The position numbers were made by a program, and so were the translations under genes. From Acidimicrobiia bacterium (lineage in GTDB: Bacteria > Actinomycetota > Acidimicrobiia > Acidimicrobiales > Aldehydirespiratoraceae): DNA of 34,709 nt. The notes under the pieces are model-generated. The model worked only from the letters and a program-made list of their open reading frames with translations. It was not told the origin of the DNA and made no database searches. Shown in pieces: positions 7,698 through 14,869 of the stretch (positions within the stretch are counted from its first letter, which is position 1; the number at the start of each line of letters is the position of its first letter). The stretch is from contig JAJEEV010000039.1 of assembly GCA_022820805.1 (NCBI GenBank), positions 1 through 34,709 of the forward strand, given 5' to 3'.

Positions 7698-9374
7698 CTA
7701 GGCGGGTTGGGGGGAGCGGATTTCCTGGCGGGTGGGACGGGTAGGCGGAGGTAGACCGGTGGGGGCGCCCCAGCCGTTGGCACCCTGTTGCAGGATGATC
7801 CGGTTGTCGTGGACCCACCGGTGGTGGGCGTGGCACAGCAGCACAAGATTGTCGATGTCGGTGCGCCCGCCCAGCAGCCAGTACTTGACATGGTGGGCCT
7901 GGCACCAGTTGGGGTGCGCGCCGCAGAGTACGCATCCCTTGTCTCGAGCGAGCAGCACCCGCCACTGCTGGGGCGAGACCGTTCTGGTCTTGCGGCCGTG
8001 GTAGAGGGGCAGACCCCGCTGGTCGAACAGAATGCCGTACATGTCGGCGTCGCAGCCCAGCCGCTCCAGTTCACTGCGAGCGATTGGCCCGACGCCGGGG
8101 ATCTCGCACCGGCCGCTCGCACCGTCGGTAGCCAGGTACGTCACGTCCATCACTACACACAACTGAGCCTTCGGGCCGAGTCCTCGACCGCAGGTGCATC
8201 CCGGACCGGCTCCGGGGTTGCGGCCCACGGTCGGGTCGAGACCGGTCGCTGGGACGATCCCCGGGATCGCACCGAGACCCTCACAAGCGCCCGAACCCGG
8301 CTGGGTCGAGGCGTCGCCACCAGGACCACCGCCACCGCCACCAGGACCACCGCCACAAGGACCACCGCCACCAGGACCACCGCCACCAGGACCACCGCCA
8401 CCAGGACCACCGCCGCCATCACTTGGGCGACCAGGACCACCGCCACCAGGACCACCGCCACCAGGACCACCGCCGCCAGCACTTGGGCGACCAGGACCAC
8501 CGCCACCAGGACCACCGCCGCCAGCACTTGGGCGACCAGCACTGGGGTCGCGGGCATCGGGAGCCGGCATGGGCTCCCGATGGGGCATGGCGAGCCCGGG
8601 GGCCTTGCCGTTGCTGGCGGCCTCGGGGGCGGCACTGGAGCCGTTGGGGCCCGCACTTGCAGTCGCAGGGGGCGGGGGCGCGGGCTCGAGGCCCACCAGC
8701 ATCAGGAGAGCGTCATGGCGGCACTGGGCGCGCGTGCGGGCATGGGGGTTGTCGCGGCCGCCGTCGGCGCGATGGAGCCGGTCAGCCAAGGTCTCCACGA
8801 GATTCTGGAACTGGGCTCCCGACACCCGGTCGAACCTGGCGATGCCGGCGATCATCCCGCCCTCGCCGGGCGCGAACAGCAGCGACCGGTTGCCGCGCTG
8901 CCACTGGTGAAGTCGCTGCAGGTCGTCGTCAGTCTGGCGGCGCCGCACCCAATCCCTGATCCTGCGGGACGCCGCGTCGGCCGGAGCAGACCCAGCCTCT
9001 GAAAGCAGACCAGCATCGCGGTCGACCGCCTCGGGCGACGTCTCCGCAGCCGCCCGGGCCAGAGCCGACGCATGCTCGCCGGTGAGCCGCCCCGCCGACA
9101 GCGCCTCCGCTACCTTCGGCATCCTCTTGAGGGCCTCGGCCCGCCGGGTGCGATATTTGGCCTCCCGGGTCGAGCAGCCGGTGCGCTGGCGCAGCATCTC
9201 GGCGGCGCTGGCCTCGCTGGCACCGAGTCGCCGCAGCCGGGCCGCGATCCGGGCCTCCAGGCCGTCGAGCACAGCCCGGGTGCGACCGATCTCGGCGGCG
9301 AGATCGCCCAGGCCGGCCCCGTCCAAGGCGGCTACGTCGATGCCCTGCACGGCGGTGCTGAAGTCGTCCCACAT
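7698..9374 (-). CDS. DUF222 / HNH endonuclease-domain protein (13E12 type) with Gly/Pro repeat linker
   Basis: 558 residues from ATG at 9374. Residues about 1-240 are a DUF222 domain (helical; LEARIAARLRRLGASEASAA, RTGCSTREAKYRTRRAEALK, LSAGRLTGEHASALARAA). Residues about 280-350 are a GGGGPGGGGPG linker built from DNA repeats. The C-terminus holds the HNH module: CVLCGAHPNWCQAHHVKYW, then DIDNLVLLCHAHHRWVHD, with the CxxC...HH...N...CHxHH pattern. This is the common actinomycete multicopy 13E12 family; HNH nucleases cut DNA, but the biological role of this family is unclear. The linker is far longer and more repetitive than I would expect, and probably varies in length by slippage. Confidence 0.92.
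   Translation of the reverse strand: MWDDFSTAVQGIDVAALDGAGLGDLAAEIGRTRAVLDGLEARIAARLRRLGASEASAAEMLRQRTGCSTREAKYRTRRAEALKRMPKVAEALSAGRLTGEHASALARAAAETSPEAVDRDAGLLSEAGSAPADAASRRIRDWVRRRQTDDDLQRLHQWQRGNRSLLFAPGEGGMIAGIARFDRVSGAQFQNLVETLADRLHRADGGRDNPHARTRAQCRHDALLMLVGLEPAPPPPATASAGPNGSSAAPEAASNGKAPGLAMPHREPMPAPDARDPSAGRPSAGGGGPGGGGPGRPSAGGGGPGGGGPGGGGPGRPSDGGGGPGGGGPGGGGPGGGGPCGGGPGGGGGGPGGDASTQPGSGACEGLGAIPGIVPATGLDPTVGRNPGAGPGCTCGRGLGPKAQLCVVMDVTYLATDGASGRCEIPGVGPIARSELERLGCDADMYGILFDQRGLPLYHGRKTRTVSPQQWRVLLARDKGCVLCGAHPNWCQAHHVKYWLLGGRTDIDNLVLLCHAHHRWVHDNRIILQQGANGWGAPTGLPPPTRPTRQEIRSPQPA
8317..8549. repeat. Coding minisatellite, 15-bp CCACCAGGACCACCG units
   Basis: Tandem CCACCAGGACCACCG units, interrupted by a recurring longer block containing CACTTGGGCGACCAGGACC (at about 8417, 8477 and 8522), encode GGGGP / RPSAGGG on the minus strand. 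All changes keep the frame open. Such an array is prone to slippage and would change the linker length between the DUF222 and HNH domains. Confidence 0.92.
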
Positions 9375-9644
9375 AGTGCTCGTCCTGAGTGCCTGAATCC
9401 GAATGCCTGAGTCCCGAGTACCTGCGTCTCAGACCTCTGAACCTGGGGTGCCCCCTGAATCTGGGGTGCTCCGAATCCAAATGCCCGAGATAGATGTGAT
9501 ACTTCATGAATCTCTGTTAAAACACTCTAAAACACCCCTGTGACATTGGGACAAACACCGAGGTCAGAGACCTACGATGGAGTCTGCAGAGCCGGAGGGC
9601 GTCGGTGGACGCCGTCCGCTTGTTTCGATGTATGTGATGTTGTG
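9375..9644. other. Intergenic region with short tandem duplications
   Basis: No gene is supported between the HNH gene and the promoter at 9645. An 18-bp unit CTGAACCTGGGGTGCCCC at 9437-9454 is tandemly duplicated with two changes at 9455-9472. GAATCCGAATGCCTGAG-type words recur between about 9390 and 9490. A TTCATGAA palindrome lies near 9505. The region must carry the minus-strand HNH promoter, but I see no convincing -35/-10 pair. Confidence 0.4.
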
Positions 9645-9674
9645 TTGCTGATCTATCGTGCAGTGCGGTATGGT
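9645..9674 (+). promoter_or_regulatory. Promoter of small membrane protein gene, conserved with the one at 24823-24852
   Basis: TTGCTG (9645-9650), 18 bp, TATGGT (9669-9674). The same arrangement (TTGGTG, 18 bp, TATCAT) occurs upstream of the paralogue at 24332-24748, and the flanking words GTGATG and GTGCAGCCGTCGCAAGC are shared. Conservation of the hexamers and the exact spacing between paralogues supports a real promoter. Confidence 0.6.
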
Positions 9675-9748
9675 TGGTGCAGCCGTCGCAAGCCGCGGCT
9701 ATCGGCTCGCCTCGCAACTCCTCACAGGAACGGAGGCACCCCCACGCC

Positions 9749-10027
9749 ATGGACACCACCACACTCGACTTCAACACGATCACGCTCATGGTCACGATCG
9801 CCGGGTCCTGGCTGACGCTCGTGGGCCTGATCATCTACCAATCCAGCCGTCTCGACAACAAGATCGACGCGCTCGACACCAAGTTCGGCACCAAGTTCGA
9901 CGCGCTGAGCGGCGATGTCTCCGATGTCCGCGAGAGGCTGGCAAGAGTGGAGGGCTTCCTGCTGCGACCCGAGAGCCCCACCTCTAGTCCCCCGTCCCCC
10001 GACGAACCTGCCGACGACCACCGCTAA
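9749..10027 (+). CDS. Small membrane protein with coiled coil (paralogue 1 of 3)
   Basis: 92 residues from ATG at 9749. The frame is open up to 9674, but that stretch overlaps the -10 element of the conserved promoter, so the later start is preferred. GGAGG lies 12 nt upstream. Residues about 9-32 are one transmembrane helix (ITLMVTIAGSWLTLVGLIIY), then a basic/acidic amphipathic segment (SSRLDNKIDALDTKFGTKFD), a coiled coil, and the family motif SDVRERLARVEGFL. The tail is Pro/Ser-rich. The topology suggests a short N-terminal stub outside and the coiled coil in the cytoplasm. Paralogues are at 15784-16215 and 24332-24748. I do not recognise a named family; small proteins with TM plus DVRERLARVEG coiled coils are common hypothetical proteins. 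Function unknown. Confidence 0.78.
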   Translation: MDTTTLDFNTITLMVTIAGSWLTLVGLIIYQSSRLDNKIDALDTKFGTKFDALSGDVSDVRERLARVEGFLLRPESPTSSPPSPDEPADDHR

Positions 10028-10237
10028 GCCGGCTGACACGGTTCGTCTCCCCCAGCGAGTGCCGGAGCCCCGAGAAGCCAGTCGCCGAAACCCAGCGCCC
10101 GCTCCGGTCGCACCACCCCCAGTCATCGGCGGATTCAAAATCTGATTTTGAATTAGCCGGGGCTCGGGGGCGCTGGGGGGCTGCTGGGCGGGGGCAATAC
10201 GCTGTGAGCCTGGCTGCGGTGGGGTGGACCGGGGGGT

Positions 10238-11140
10238 TTGTTGACTGGGCATGATCCGGCTGGGGGTCGGGGGGCGACGGTCTGGGGCGTGGGCTCGGTG
10301 GCCGTGGCGGCGTCGCTTATCGGCACGATCGGCACCGCGGCGGCGCTGGGGCCCGACTCGCTGAGCGCGGTGGCCACCGGGGCCTGGCGGGGGCTGATCG
10401 GCGCGCTCGGGCTGGTGGTGGTGTCGACGCTGCGGGGCGAGCCGGTGTGGCGGTACCGGCTGGCGAGCCGCTGGGTGGTGCTGGGCGGGCTGGGGGTGGC
10501 GGCCAGCCAGCTGGCGTTCTTCGAGGCGATGGCCCGCACCGGGGTGGCGGTCGGGACCCTGGTGGCCATCGGGGTCGGCCCGCTGGTGGCGGGTGTGGTC
10601 GATTGGCTGGCCTACCGCCGGGTCCCGGACCGGCGCTGGGCGGTGGGGGTGGCGCTGGCGGTGGGCGGTGTGGCCCTGCTGTCGGGCGGGGCCGAGAACG
10701 TGGTGTGGAGCGGGGTGGCTCTCGCGGTGGTGGCCGGCTCGGGCATCCCGTGCCAGGGGTTCGCGGCCCAGCAGCTGATGAGGGACCGGCCGACGATCAC
10801 CACGATGGCCACCGTCCTGGGCGCGGGCGCGGTGGCGATGCTGCCGGTGTCGCTGGGCGCGTGGGGCGATGCGTTCGCCTCGCCCGAGTCGGTGTGGACG
10901 GTGCTGTATCTGGGGCTGGTGACGGTGACGGTGGCCCACTCGCTGTGGGGGGCGGGCCTCAGGCGCCTCAGCCTGAGCGTGGCGGTGGCGGTGGGGATGC
11001 TGGAGCCGGCCGTGGCGGCGACGCTGGCGATGACGGTTCTGTCCGAGCCGGCCACGGTGGCCCTCATCATCGGGATCTGCCTGGTGATCGCCGGCGTGGC
11101 AGTCGCATCGCTCAGCCGCACCGCCGAGCGCACGCTCTAG
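10238..11140 (+). CDS. EamA-family (drug/metabolite) transporter
   Basis: 300 residues from TTG at 10238 (TTG at 10241 also possible), with a GGGGGG run just upstream as a weak ribosome-binding site. The protein is almost entirely hydrophobic, with about ten transmembrane helices in two EamA halves. Signs of the family are GAWRGLIGALGLVVVSTLRG, the SQLAFFEAMARTGVAVGTLV segment, IGVGPLVAGVVDWL with RVPDRRWAVGVALAVGGVAL ending the first half, and SLSVAVAVGMLEPAVAATLA with EPATVALIIGICLVIAG in the second half. EamA proteins export amino acids or other small metabolites in the inner membrane (RhtA/YdcZ-like); the substrate cannot be told. It is a single gene, with no partner on the same strand within 200 bp upstream. 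Confidence 0.9.
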   Translation: MLTGHDPAGGRGATVWGVGSVAVAASLIGTIGTAAALGPDSLSAVATGAWRGLIGALGLVVVSTLRGEPVWRYRLASRWVVLGGLGVAASQLAFFEAMARTGVAVGTLVAIGVGPLVAGVVDWLAYRRVPDRRWAVGVALAVGGVALLSGGAENVVWSGVALAVVAGSGIPCQGFAAQQLMRDRPTITTMATVLGAGAVAMLPVSLGAWGDAFASPESVWTVLYLGLVTVTVAHSLWGAGLRRLSLSVAVAVGMLEPAVAATLAMTVLSEPATVALIIGICLVIAGVAVASLSRTAERTL

Positions 11141-11162
11141 CTCAGATCACGATCCGGCTCGG

Positions 11163-11198
11163 TTGCAGCTGCTTTCTAAAAGCGTATAGTTCTATACG
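11163..11198 (+). promoter_or_regulatory. Promoter with overlapping palindromic operator
   Basis: TTGCAG (11163-11168), 16 bp, TATAGT (11185-11190). The -10 is embedded in a perfect palindrome CGTATAGTTCTATACG (11183-11198). The ATG of the next gene is at 11203, 5 bp beyond the palindrome, and no Shine-Dalgarno sequence is visible, so the transcript is probably leaderless or nearly so. A repressor bound here would block RNA polymerase; the downstream product has its own winged helix, so autoregulation is likely. Confidence 0.65.
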
Positions 11199-11202
11199 GT
11201 TT

Positions 11203-11841
11203 ATGAAAGTTGCTGCGCCGCCGCTGGCTCCCATCCTTCGCTCAGACGCCCAGGGCAGGATCCTGGCGCGCGTGCTCGCCGATCCCGCCAAGAGCCACAG
11301 CTTGTCGGACCTGGTCGCCGCGACGGGTACGAGCATGCCGACGGTGCTGCGGGAAGTGCGCCGAGGCGAGCAGGCCGGAATCCTCACCACCGAGAAGGTC
11401 GGTCCCATGCGGCAAGTGTGTGCCCGGGTCGACCATCCTCTATACGACGCGGTGCGCCGGATCATTCTCGCCACCTACGGCCCGCCGACGGTGGTCGCCG
11501 AAGAATTCGCCGGCATCGAGGGGGCTGAAGCGGTCCTGTTGATCGGTTCCTGGGCCGCGCGCTATCTGGGCGAGGCGGGGCGAGCCGCGAACGACGTCGA
11601 CGTGCTGGTAATCGGAGACGCAGACCGCGATCTCGTAGACGACGCCGCCCAGCGGGTCGAGGAACGGATCGGGATTCCGGTCCAAGCGACCGTCCGCACG
11701 AACTCCCAGTGGAGGTCCGAGCGCGGAAGTTTCATCCGAGAAGTCAAATCGCGGCCCCTCGTCGTCGTCCTCACAAACGATCGACAGGAACTACGAAGAG
11801 AACTTCTCGAGCTCGAAGCGAAAGACAGTAGATCCCCATGA
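11203..11841 (+). CDS. Winged-helix / nucleotidyltransferase protein
   Basis: 212 residues from ATG at 11203. Residues about 5-75 form a winged helix-turn-helix (RILARVLADPAKSHSLSDLV, ATGTSMPTVLREVRRGEQAG, ILTTEKVGPMRQVCARVDHP), in the style of ArsR/MarR-like regulators. Residues about 105-210 carry a DNA polymerase-beta-type nucleotidyltransferase core: VLLIGSWAARYLGEAG, followed by NDVDVLVIGD, the GS...NDxDxxV signature. NTases of this type act in toxin-antitoxin modules (MNT/HEPN, AbiE), but no HEPN partner is seen here. The fusion with a DNA-binding domain and the palindrome overlapping its promoter suggest an autoregulated regulator or antitoxin. It ends 41 bp from the convergent hicB gene. 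Enzymatic activity is unproven. Confidence 0.82.
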   Translation: MKVAAPPLAPILRSDAQGRILARVLADPAKSHSLSDLVAATGTSMPTVLREVRRGEQAGILTTEKVGPMRQVCARVDHPLYDAVRRIILATYGPPTVVAEEFAGIEGAEAVLLIGSWAARYLGEAGRAANDVDVLVIGDADRDLVDDAAQRVEERIGIPVQATVRTNSQWRSERGSFIREVKSRPLVVVLTNDRQELRRELLELEAKDSRSP

Positions 11842-11882
11842 GGCCCGCCGTCGGGTACGACGGAGGGTGTGGTTGCTGGGGT

Positions 11883-12095
11883 CTACGCGAGCATGAGGCG
11901 TTCGCCCTTGGGTTCCGGGACGGGGTCGCCGAACTCTCGTGCCGTGTCGATCCAGAGGTCGATCGCCGACTCGACACTGTCGAGCGCGGTCAGCTTGGTG
12001 TCCCCGTGGGCGCAGCAGCCCGGAAGCTCAGGAACCTCCGCGACGAAGACGCCGTCCCGGTCGCTCCAGTAGATGATGACCTCGTACTTGTGCAT
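11883..12095 (-). CDS. hicB: HicB-family antitoxin
   Basis: 70 residues from ATG at 12095, with GAGGAG immediately upstream. The sequence MHKYEVIIYWSDRDGVFVAE with VPELPGCCAHGDTKLTALDS is the HicB_lk (UPF0150) RNase-H-like partial fold: a beta strand, the DGVFVAEVPELPGC motif and a helix (ALDSVESAIDLWIDTAREFG). There is no C-terminal ribbon-helix-helix or HTH DNA-binding domain, so this is the short HicB form. It lies 9 nt downstream of hicA and is surely co-transcribed with it. It is expected to bind and neutralise HicA. Confidence 0.9.
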   Translation of the reverse strand: MHKYEVIIYWSDRDGVFVAEVPELPGCCAHGDTKLTALDSVESAIDLWIDTAREFGDPVPEPKGERLMLA

Positions 12096-12104
12096 GGCTC
12101 CTCC

Positions 12105-12347
12105 TCACAGATTATGGCGCAGAATCGTCTGGCGGATCTGCCTGACCTGGTAGGGCTTCGCCTGACGACCGTCTCGCTGAAGGTTGATTAGTTCGCGGAC
12201 GCCTTCTCTTCTGAAGAGGTGGTGACTGCCCCGAACGCGCTCGACGAAGCCGAGCCGCAACAGCCACGAGCGGAGTTCCTCGAAGCCTATGTTGGCGTCG
12301 GATCGTCCGCTGAGGATCTTCTGTCGGAGATCCTCATCGCGGCTCAT
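12105..12347 (-). CDS. hicA: HicA-family mRNA interferase toxin
   Basis: 80 residues from ATG at 12347. The double-stranded RNA-binding-like fold of HicA is recognisable: FEELRSWLLRLGFVERVRGS, then HHLFRREGVRELINLQRDGR with the catalytic His in the GSHH motif, then QAKPYQVRQIRQTILRHNL, the usual K-x-x-Q-V-R-x-I end. HicA cleaves mRNA to arrest growth until HicB binds it. The toxin-first order is typical for hicAB. No promoter is obvious; transcription starts in the region shared with a small divergent frame at 12350. Confidence 0.92.
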   Translation of the reverse strand: MSRDEDLRQKILSGRSDANIGFEELRSWLLRLGFVERVRGSHHLFRREGVRELINLQRDGRQAKPYQVRQIRQTILRHNL

Positions 12348-12349
12348 TG

Positions 12350-12529
12350 GTGGACTCTACGCCGCTACGTCGCGCTGGCGCGTCCGTGTTGCCAGCGCCT
12401 CTCCAACCCGACGAGGACTCCCCCGGAGTCGACGAGCACGACGCCCTGCAAGCCCTCAACACCGCACAAGCCGTGATCGACGCGGCAAAGCGGCTCCTCG
12501 ACAGCGGACGCCTGAACGTCTTCGAATAG
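12350..12529 (+). CDS. Possible small hypothetical protein or gene remnant
   Basis: A 59-codon frame from GTG at 12350 (TTG at 12347 also possible), divergent from hicA with its start overlapping the hicA start region. The second half reads DALQALNTAQAVIDAAKRLL and then DSGRLNVFE, an amphipathic helix with natural-looking composition; the first half is Pro-rich. There is no ribosome-binding site. It could be the tail of a decayed accessory gene. I do not recognise it. Confidence 0.3.
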   Translation: MDSTPLRRAGASVLPAPLQPDEDSPGVDEHDALQALNTAQAVIDAAKRLLDSGRLNVFE

Positions 12530-12756
12530 GCCTTAGGCCGGGCTCGATTCGCCTACCCCAGGGCGGTGTCGACGGCGCGCGGGCCCTGCCGTGCCCGCGC
12601 CTGCCGGGCAGCCTGGTTGCCGGTCCCTGTGAAGATCCTCATGTGCATGGCTGTCGTCCCTTGGTATGGGAGGGTAGAGCATATTGGATAAGTTCATGAT
12701 TTTATGGTAATTATACCTTTGTATTCATACTTGCTAGAACATCAGGAGGTTGATCA
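12530..12756. other. Intergenic region ending in an AT-rich promoter-like stretch
   Basis: 12530-12650 is GC-rich with no gene. From about 12675 to 12745 the composition changes sharply to AT-rich (TTGGATAAGTTCATGATTTT, then TAATTATACC), unlike the rest of the window, and ends in AGGAGG at 12744-12749. TTGGAT at 12684 with TAATTA/TTATAC about 18-21 bp later is a possible promoter for the VirE-like gene. The composition suggests the gene arrived with its own control region. Confidence 0.45.
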
Positions 12757-13839
12757 ATGAGGCTGCTACTTGGCCCCAAGACACTGGACAGGCTGCTTGA
12801 GGAGGTCGACGTGTCGGTGCGGCTCAACCAGATGAGCGGCGAGGGCGAGTGGGCCGAGGGCGCGACCCGACACGATCCGCTGTCGCCGCTGTGGGAGAAG
12901 ATCACGAAGTACCCCCGCAGCGTGCTACTCGGACATGTTCGATCGCAGGCCGCGCCCAACTGCTTGGCGTGGTCATGGAGGATGAGCCTGCGCAGACTGC
13001 TGGACATCAGCGTGGCCAACCCCTTCCAGGAGTGGCTGGCAACCCTGCCGCCATGGGACGGCGAGCCTCGCCTGGACTTGATGCTGAACCGCGCCCTGGA
13101 CGTGGACCCGAACTGCGATCCGAGGCTGGCTGCCTGGGCCGGACGTCACTATGTGATGGGCGCCATTGCCCGCCAGTACCACGGCCGCTGCCGCGACTAC
13201 TCCGCAGCGGGCGAGGGAGACCGCTCCCGAACGCCGCTGCTGGCCGGACCGCGCTTCGCGTCGTACCGCGACTTCGCCAAGTCTCTCCTGCCATCCGAGC
13301 CTTTCGCGAAGGAATGGACGCACGCCTTGTGGGGTGGGGCGCTTCGTGGCGACAGCGTGAGTGTGCAGGAGGTCATGCGCAATACGCAGGGACGCGTGTT
13401 CGCCGTAGTCGACAACCTGCTCGATCAGCCTCGCGACCTCCTCCGCTGGGCGGCCGACAGCCTCGCTCGCGCACACGACAGGCCCAGCAGCATTCACGAA
13501 CGTCAGTACCTGTCGTACCGCGCAGCCCAGAGCGGCGGTAGGCGACGGGGGATCGACTATCGACGGAGGGCGGTGCTGGTACTCGGCGCATCAGACGACT
13601 TCGACAAACTGGCGACAATTCCGAACCTGAACTCGTGCCTTGTCAGCATCCCGGTGCGCCGAACCACGGTCGAACCCGACGTTGTTAACAACCCCGACTA
13701 TCGAGACCAGTTGTGGGCGGAGGGACTCAGGCGGCTGGACAACGGTGAGTCGTTCCGGTTTCCCGAGGAACTGGCACCAGCGGCACGGGACTCCAACGCC
13801 CGGCTGATCGGAGATCTAAGCCGGTACTGCCTCACGTAG
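12757..13839 (+). CDS. VirE-like (virulence-associated E) protein lacking the Walker A loop
   Basis: 360 residues from ATG at 12757, with AGGAGG 7 nt upstream. The order of segments follows the VirE / phage-plasmid primase-helicase family (PF05272). NPFQEWLATLPPWDGEPRLD corresponds to the HPVxxYLxxLxWDGxPRID entry. WAGRHYVMGAIARQYHGRC corresponds to the conserved helix before the P-loop. RVFAVVDNLLDQPRDLLRWA with RAHDR corresponds to the GKWIVELxEL...K-x-F-x-x-x-x-D region. RRAVLVLGASDDFDKLATIP with SCLVSIPVRR corresponds to the RRCVFIGTTN...RRFWPI region. Where GxxGxGKS should lie, the protein has GEGDRSRTPLLAGPRFASY. ATP hydrolysis is therefore doubtful. VirE-like ATPases belong to phage satellites and integrated elements; this one stands alone beside a HicAB pair. 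Assignment is by pattern and needs a profile search. Confidence 0.6.
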   Translation: MRLLLGPKTLDRLLEEVDVSVRLNQMSGEGEWAEGATRHDPLSPLWEKITKYPRSVLLGHVRSQAAPNCLAWSWRMSLRRLLDISVANPFQEWLATLPPWDGEPRLDLMLNRALDVDPNCDPRLAAWAGRHYVMGAIARQYHGRCRDYSAAGEGDRSRTPLLAGPRFASYRDFAKSLLPSEPFAKEWTHALWGGALRGDSVSVQEVMRNTQGRVFAVVDNLLDQPRDLLRWAADSLARAHDRPSSIHERQYLSYRAAQSGGRRRGIDYRRRAVLVLGASDDFDKLATIPNLNSCLVSIPVRRTTVEPDVVNNPDYRDQLWAEGLRRLDNGESFRFPEELAPAARDSNARLIGDLSRYCLT

Positions 13840-13863
13840 TCGCCCGTGCATCGGGCGCAGGGG

Positions 13864-14850
13864 TTAGAGGCTGAGGGTGGCTTGGAGTACTCGGTATTGG
13901 GGGGAATTGGTGGGGGGGCTTTCGGATAGGACGTTGACGGTTTCGAAGGCGGCGCTGAGGGGGGCGCGGAGGTCTACGGCTGAGGCGGTCACCGTGATCA
14001 GGTCGCCTTCGGGTTGGAGGGCGGCGGCGGACTCGTGGATGAGGCGGGCCAGGGTCGATTTTGGGACGTGGGTGGGGAGGTGGCTGAGCACGGCGTCGAA
14101 GCGCCGGCCGGACAGCGCCGAAAGCCCGTCGCTGACGTGCGCCTCGCAGCGTCCGTCAACGCCGTTGAGCCCGATGTTGGTGCGAGCCGCCCGCACTGCG
14201 GCCGGGTCGATGTCCACCATCGCCACCTGCAGCTGCGGCCACCGCGAGGCCGTCGCGATCCCGATCGGGCCGTAGCCGCATCCGAGGTCGAGCACGTCTC
14301 GCCACCGCTGCTCGGGCGGGAGGGCCTCGATCAGGAGACGGGTGCCGTGGTCGATGCGGCTCTTGGAGAACAGCCCGTCGCCGGTCTCGAAGCGGAGGTT
14401 CTGGCCGAGCAGGACAGCCTCGACGGCCGGGGCGGTGGTGGCGGCGTCGGCGGGGACCAGCACCTCCGGGCCCCGCACGGCCCGCAGCACCACCACCGGG
14501 CCGCTGCGCTGGGCCACCTCGGCCGCTCCGAGCATGCCTTCGAGGGTCTTGAGCTGGCGGGCCGATCCCAGCCTGCGGGCGGTCACCACCAGTAGCACGG
14601 CCCCCTCGCGCAGAGCAGTGGCGAGCTCGAGGAGTTCGGTCGCGATCCGGGCCTGGCCGATGTGGGAGGCGACCTCCATCACGGCCAGGTCGGCGCTCAC
14701 GGCGTCGGGGAGGTCGGCGAGGTCGTGGATGCTCGCCTCGGGCAGGAGCACGGCCAGCTGCTGGCGGGTGCCGGCCGCCACCCCGTGCACGATCACGGTG
14801 CGCGCCCCCGCCGGAACGAGCGGCGCGAGGTCGACGAACGCCTGTGACAT
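13864..14850 (-). CDS. RsmC-like class I SAM methyltransferase with altered NPPF motif
   Basis: 328 residues from ATG at 14850; the longer upstream frame reads through repeats and is rejected. The N-terminal half is a degenerate methyltransferase-like domain (PAGARTVIVHGVAAGTRQQL, ALREGAVLLVVTARR), as in RsmC/RlmG. The C-terminal half is the MTS domain: FSKSRIDHGTRLLIEALPP, then the SAM loop VLDLGCGYGPIGIA and the acidic MVDIDPAAVRAARTN. In RsmC (16S rRNA G1207 N2-methylation) the catalytic motif after strand 4 is NPPFH; here that place reads DAVLSHLPTHVPKS, so the Asn-Pro-Pro-Phe is gone. It may be inactive or have another substrate. The gene is divergent from pyrE; the two share a 257-bp region. 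Confidence 0.78.
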   Translation of the reverse strand: MSQAFVDLAPLVPAGARTVIVHGVAAGTRQQLAVLLPEASIHDLADLPDAVSADLAVMEVASHIGQARIATELLELATALREGAVLLVVTARRLGSARQLKTLEGMLGAAEVAQRSGPVVVLRAVRGPEVLVPADAATTAPAVEAVLLGQNLRFETGDGLFSKSRIDHGTRLLIEALPPEQRWRDVLDLGCGYGPIGIATASRWPQLQVAMVDIDPAAVRAARTNIGLNGVDGRCEAHVSDGLSALSGRRFDAVLSHLPTHVPKSTLARLIHESAAALQPEGDLITVTASAVDLRAPLSAAFETVNVLSESPPTNSPQYRVLQATLSL

Positions 14851-14869
14851 CACCAACCGCGGCGATCCT

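Noticed and set aside
9674..9748. Upstream start for small membrane protein 1
   Set aside because: It would begin inside the conserved -10; the similarity with the 24.8-kb copy is explained by conserved promoter and leader DNA.
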